This document shows, piece by piece, positions 60,381 to 64,000 of a stretch of 64,000 nucleotides of DNA. Positions within the stretch are counted from its first letter, which is position 1; every line of letters begins with the position of its first letter. The translations under genes were made by a program, and so were the position numbers. The stretch lies in NCBI GenBank assembly GCA_036571765.1, contig BROE01000022.1, positions 18,003,558 to 18,067,557 of the forward strand. Direction: 5' to 3'. Below the pieces are notes generated by a model. It was not told the DNA's origin and ran no database searches. It saw nothing but the letters and a program-made list of their open reading frames with translations. This DNA is from Plecoglossus altivelis. Lineage: Eukaryota; Chordata; Actinopteri; Osmeriformes; Plecoglossidae.

Positions 60381-61990
60381 GAGGATCATTCAGCAGTCGA
60401 TACGAGGGTCTTTTCTGAGCTGTCATAAACTGTCTCAACCTCCCTCCTCTCACTGTCAACATCTGTGCAAGGAAAGACATGGCATGGCAACTTTTATAAA
60501 GGACACAGAAAACACAAGCAGATTTCGATGTTCCTCAAGGATACTTCAACCCCCCCAGATAAACAATATCCCTCTGTTCCCACAGGCATAATACACAAAA
60601 CAGCTTTTCCAGATTCATTACACCTTGACCCAAAGCATGTTTAGTTTGAAAACAAGATGCGTGTTCCCGGCAATTTGGCGATGAAAGCTCAATCAAATCA
60701 TTCAAGGAGTCTTTCTAATCAAGTTTGATGCCTGGGACTAAGAATGCAGGTTGCTGGCAAGTGGCCATCTTTTCCTTCCGGCCTCGTTTGTATTCGATCA
60801 CCAACCAGGAATGTTGATCTTTAACCCTCAAACACTCATCAGCATGAACTCCGTCCCAGATTTGAGATTTGATTAGTCAGACCTCGTACCGCTGGAAGCC
60901 CTTGTCAGCGTTCAGGCAACTGCAGTTCCCATCCCCCACTGTATTCTGATAGCCATGACTGTTCACAGGATCTATGTGGGTTCTGATTCGGGCGGATCCG
61001 CTTGCTCCAGCCACTGTCTGCATTCCCACCGGTAGAAAGAGTTTATAGGAACAGAGAGTGTTTGCTTGAAGACCATTAAGGGGCATCCTGACAGCTTCAC
61101 TATATCTTTGTTGTTCCAGCGTGGACGTTTGGCTCCGGGTCAAAGAAAGCATTACTCCCCAAAAAAAATCCAAAGAAAGAGCACTTAGATTTCCGAACAC
61201 TTTCAGTAGCCGTAACTTCACAAGCTTGGAGCTTCAGCCACTTAGAAGTTACATTAGCTTTAGCGTGCTATCTGTAAGCAGGTTTCCCACTGAGAGAGAT
61301 GTGTTAGCTAAGTGTTAGCATGAGAGACCATCTCCTCTGCAGCTCCCACTTGTTCATGGTCTGATGTGATCTCACAGCTTGCTGCACTGGTACTTTTCCT
61401 CGACCGCTTATGTACAGTTTTACCGAACATTTTTTTCAAAGCAATTGACATCAAAATGGAGCAGCGATTCAAGTGGAATACAATCTAGATTAGACCTTCT
61501 CAAGTCAAAAAAGACAACACCAAATGAATTACCTTCATGAAATCAATCATAACACACAAGCCTTGCAAACACAAACTGCGATAATCTATCCGCTCCAACA
61601 TGGTTCATCCTCTTTCATGTTGCTTTGATTCACTTTGCTTTTGAATGTTTAATAAAAGTCCATGTGAGTTTTTTTTACTTTTGTAATGATATATTTGCAT
61701 CCAGTATTCTGCGTTGAAAAAAACCTGGTTGTAGTTCTTGAAACTGTTTTGTTTTCCAGCTCCGTGACGTCAGAGCAGGTGAAGATAGGACAGGAATGTT
61801 GCTGTTGTAGCAGGAATGTTGCTATCGTAGCACTGAGGCTGGCAGAGCATGGCTACGGATGAGGAGGACGAGAAAGAGACGTTCGTTTTTCTCCTCTTCT
61901 AGTAAAGAGAACGGGAGTGTGACATGGCCATTACAGCACTTTGTTCGTAGATTTGAGTTTGAACAGATTACGTGTGGTGTGTTTCTGTGT
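60381..61990. other. intergenic DNA, one unexplained minus-strand reading frame
   Basis: Unique AT-leaning DNA. A minus-strand frame at about 60877-61221 reads through 114 codons and contains a Cys-bearing stretch (GDGNCSCLNADKGFQRYEV) that ends at a stop. I do not recognise a family and see no convincing splice acceptor, so it is not called a gene. Confidence 0.4.
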
Positions 61991-61998
61991 CGAGCAAA

Positions 61999-62000
61999 TA

Positions 62001-62051
<51 letters not shown>

Positions 62052-62175
62052 GAGGAGGGAGGGAGGGGGAGGGAGGAGGAAGGGAGGGAGGGAGGAGAGG
62101 AGGGAGGGAGGAGGGAGGAGGGAGGGAGGAGGGAGGGAGGGAGGGAGGGAGGGAGGGAGGGAGGGAGGGGAGGGA
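61999..62175 (+). repeat. (GA)n then (GGGA)n purine tract
   Basis: About 50 bp of GAGAGA followed by about 120 bp of GGGAGGGAGGGAGG and GGAGGA units. The plus strand is all purine, so it could form a triplex (H-DNA) or G-quadruplex. Related GA repeats continue at 62260-62355. Confidence 0.95.
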
Positions 62176-62324
62176 AACAGTGAGAAACATAGGAGGGGGG
62201 AGAAAAGAGAAAAGAGGGGGAGAAAGACAGGGGTAAAGCTGGGTACAGCTAGGAATATAGTGAGAGGGTGAGGGAGAGACAGAGAGAGTGAGGAGGTGAG
62301 GGAGACACAAAGAAAGAGGGTGAG

Positions 62325-62359
<35 letters not shown>

Positions 62360-64000
62360 TTCTTATCTAGAGAGGACGGAGGATAACATCTCGCAGTCAC
62401 CATGTCTAGTCTTTATTGTGTCTTCATGAATACACAAAAGATCATAAAATAGTCAAAACATCCATGAAAAGACACCATAAACACAATGATTTACAAACCT
62501 ATGTTTACGCAAAAATAATGCGTTAAATACTTCACAATAAAGCACGTCTTCTAGCAAAGCCAATACGACATGATTTTTGAAAGGAAAGAAAATGACATGC
62601 AACTTTGCCAACAGTTGTTCGTCCCAGGAAGCTTTGGTTAATAATAGATGACCTTTTCAACAAACATTAAATAATTGATCGTGCATGACAAGATAGAGAC
62701 AGACTCTCTATTCAAGTGGCTAATCTGGAACTGCAGTTCAGTATCTAAACTAAACAGCATCCAATCAAGACATGTCCCAGTCCTTAGATGCTGAATCCGT
62801 TAGTTAGTACCTCCTTCTGGCAGCTCTTGGTACACCTAAATAAAGAATGTGCTTCATCACAGCTTTCAAAATGTATTAAATCCTATTGAAAACAATGCCA
62901 TTTGATACCTTTGTGGGTAAACATAATTTTGTTCAGAGTAACTTACAGCAAAATCCTTTCAAAGAGACGATCTTACAGTATGTGTCTCTCTATCCTAACT
63001 AGTAAGTGTAACAGAATAACACATAAATAAGAGGGACTTGATCACGAAGCCACGCTAAGGAGACTGAACGCACAGCCTCTGTGAGGAACATGAGGTGAAA
63101 CAGAGGTACATTTTGGTCTTCTGAAGGGGGAGCGAGGGAGGGAGACAGAGAGTCAGGGAGAGATACTAAGACGGGGTGAGGGAGAGAGTGAGAAGGGGGA
63201 GAGAGAGGGAAGGAGAAAGTCAGAAATATATACTGAGAGAATGAGCTAGCGGGAGGGGAATCAATCAACAAAACGTTCCCATGGCAACCCAATTTTAGAA
63301 AGAACAGGCCTATCGACATCAAATGAACTCTGAGCTCCGAGTGTTTGGTTATATTGACCGGTTTCAGGGAAATACAAAAACAGCGATCTGACGTAGTCAC
63401 CTTGGAGTGAACAAGGACTGAATCACAATGTGTGATGGAGCCTTAATGTTGAGCTCTCCGACCGAGCCGAGAGGAGAGTCAATCTGAAGAACTGCTCTCG
63501 TTTCACAAGGAGAACCTCACATCATCTGAGCTCCAGTGAGTGCTGTAGTATCGGTTGTATATCTAGACTTGCTACAGTGCTCTGACAAGGCCTATAGGGC
63601 AGTGAGACCACACTGAGAGACTGCCACTACAGTGTGAAATCCCTCCATCCCAGCATGTGAAAAAGTGGTGACTCATGCATTCCTGAAGGTTATCTCCTGT
63701 CGCAGACTGCTGCTGACACTGTGTGGGCTATCCATGCCAAGTACTTGCAGTCTGTGCCACCGTAGCAGGCAGACTTTCAAATGAAACACGTTTGCATTCA
63801 AGTGGGTCTGCTTCTAGACTTTGGAGACGAATAAAACTTCATAGGACCAAAAGCCTTTGTCCACCTCCTCAGAGAGTCAAACTTGGTCACAGTCTGTCCA
63901 CTTTATTCAAACACCTGATACTGACCATTTGCTGATAAGCAATAACCTTTCCTAAAGCTCAAACTCACTCTCTTGAAAAAAGTTTGTGAACTAATAAGTG
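62360..64000. other. unannotated right edge
   Basis: AT-rich unique DNA with a weak purine-rich stretch (about 63125-63240). No exon, RNA gene or repeat family is recognised. Confidence 0.5.

Noticed and set aside
58947..60591. Frames up to 493 codons with Arg-rich or Pro/Glu-rich decapeptide periods
   Set aside because: A 30-bp stop-free repeat gives open frames on both strands; no start, splice site or homology.

Overview
The window is vertebrate nuclear DNA, almost certainly from a teleost fish. Split genes with GT-AG introns, long CA/TG and CT microsatellites, many minisatellites and a sequencing gap rule out a prokaryote. The encoded proteins are standard vertebrate families in teleost-like form. 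No gene is bacterial or viral, and I saw no CRISPR array, tRNA or rRNA.

Layout. 1-4411: non-coding DNA upstream of the first gene, with a weak GC-rich promoter candidate near 3.4-3.7 kb. 4412-26882 (+): an 18-exon neurabin-1 gene (PPP1R9A family: PP1 docking motif, PDZ, coiled coil, SAM), with a 10-kb first intron full of simple repeats. 26883-31015: its 3' flank, a strongly G-poor tract, a 10 x 51-bp minisatellite and an assembly gap of 561 Ns. 31016-35566 (-): an 11-exon mitochondrial pyruvate dehydrogenase kinase that reconstructs to exactly 407 aa, with a 0.9-kb 20-bp minisatellite in one intron. 35567-36395: shared head-to-head promoter interval. 36396-37970 (+): a full-length PPIL2 (U-box plus cyclophilin) in one uninterrupted exon, probably a retrocopy. 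40079-53511 (-): a 27-exon integrin alpha-6 gene with alternative A and B cytoplasmic-tail exons. 53512-64000: no recognisable gene; it holds a 41 x 30-bp minisatellite and purine-rich tracts.

The genes do not form a pathway. Neurabin scaffolds PP1 on actin, PDK restrains pyruvate dehydrogenase, PPIL2 is a spliceosome-associated ubiquitin-ligase-type cyclophilin, and integrin alpha-6 is a laminin receptor subunit. Their co-location is informative because PPP1R9, PDK and laminin-binding integrin alpha genes recur together in the DLX-linked paralogous regions of vertebrates (ITGA3-PDK2-PPP1R9B; ITGA6-PDK1; PDK4-PPP1R9A).

Points most worth checking: a frameshifted, in-frame-skippable exon in itga6; a 132-bp-arm inverted repeat filling another itga6 intron; a PDK exon with a TG-repeat acceptor and a duplicated donor; the intronless ppil2; and several indel-free minisatellites. 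I found no convincing novel multi-gene system. Exon borders were read by hand from splice consensus, reading frame and remembered family sequence, without transcript data.
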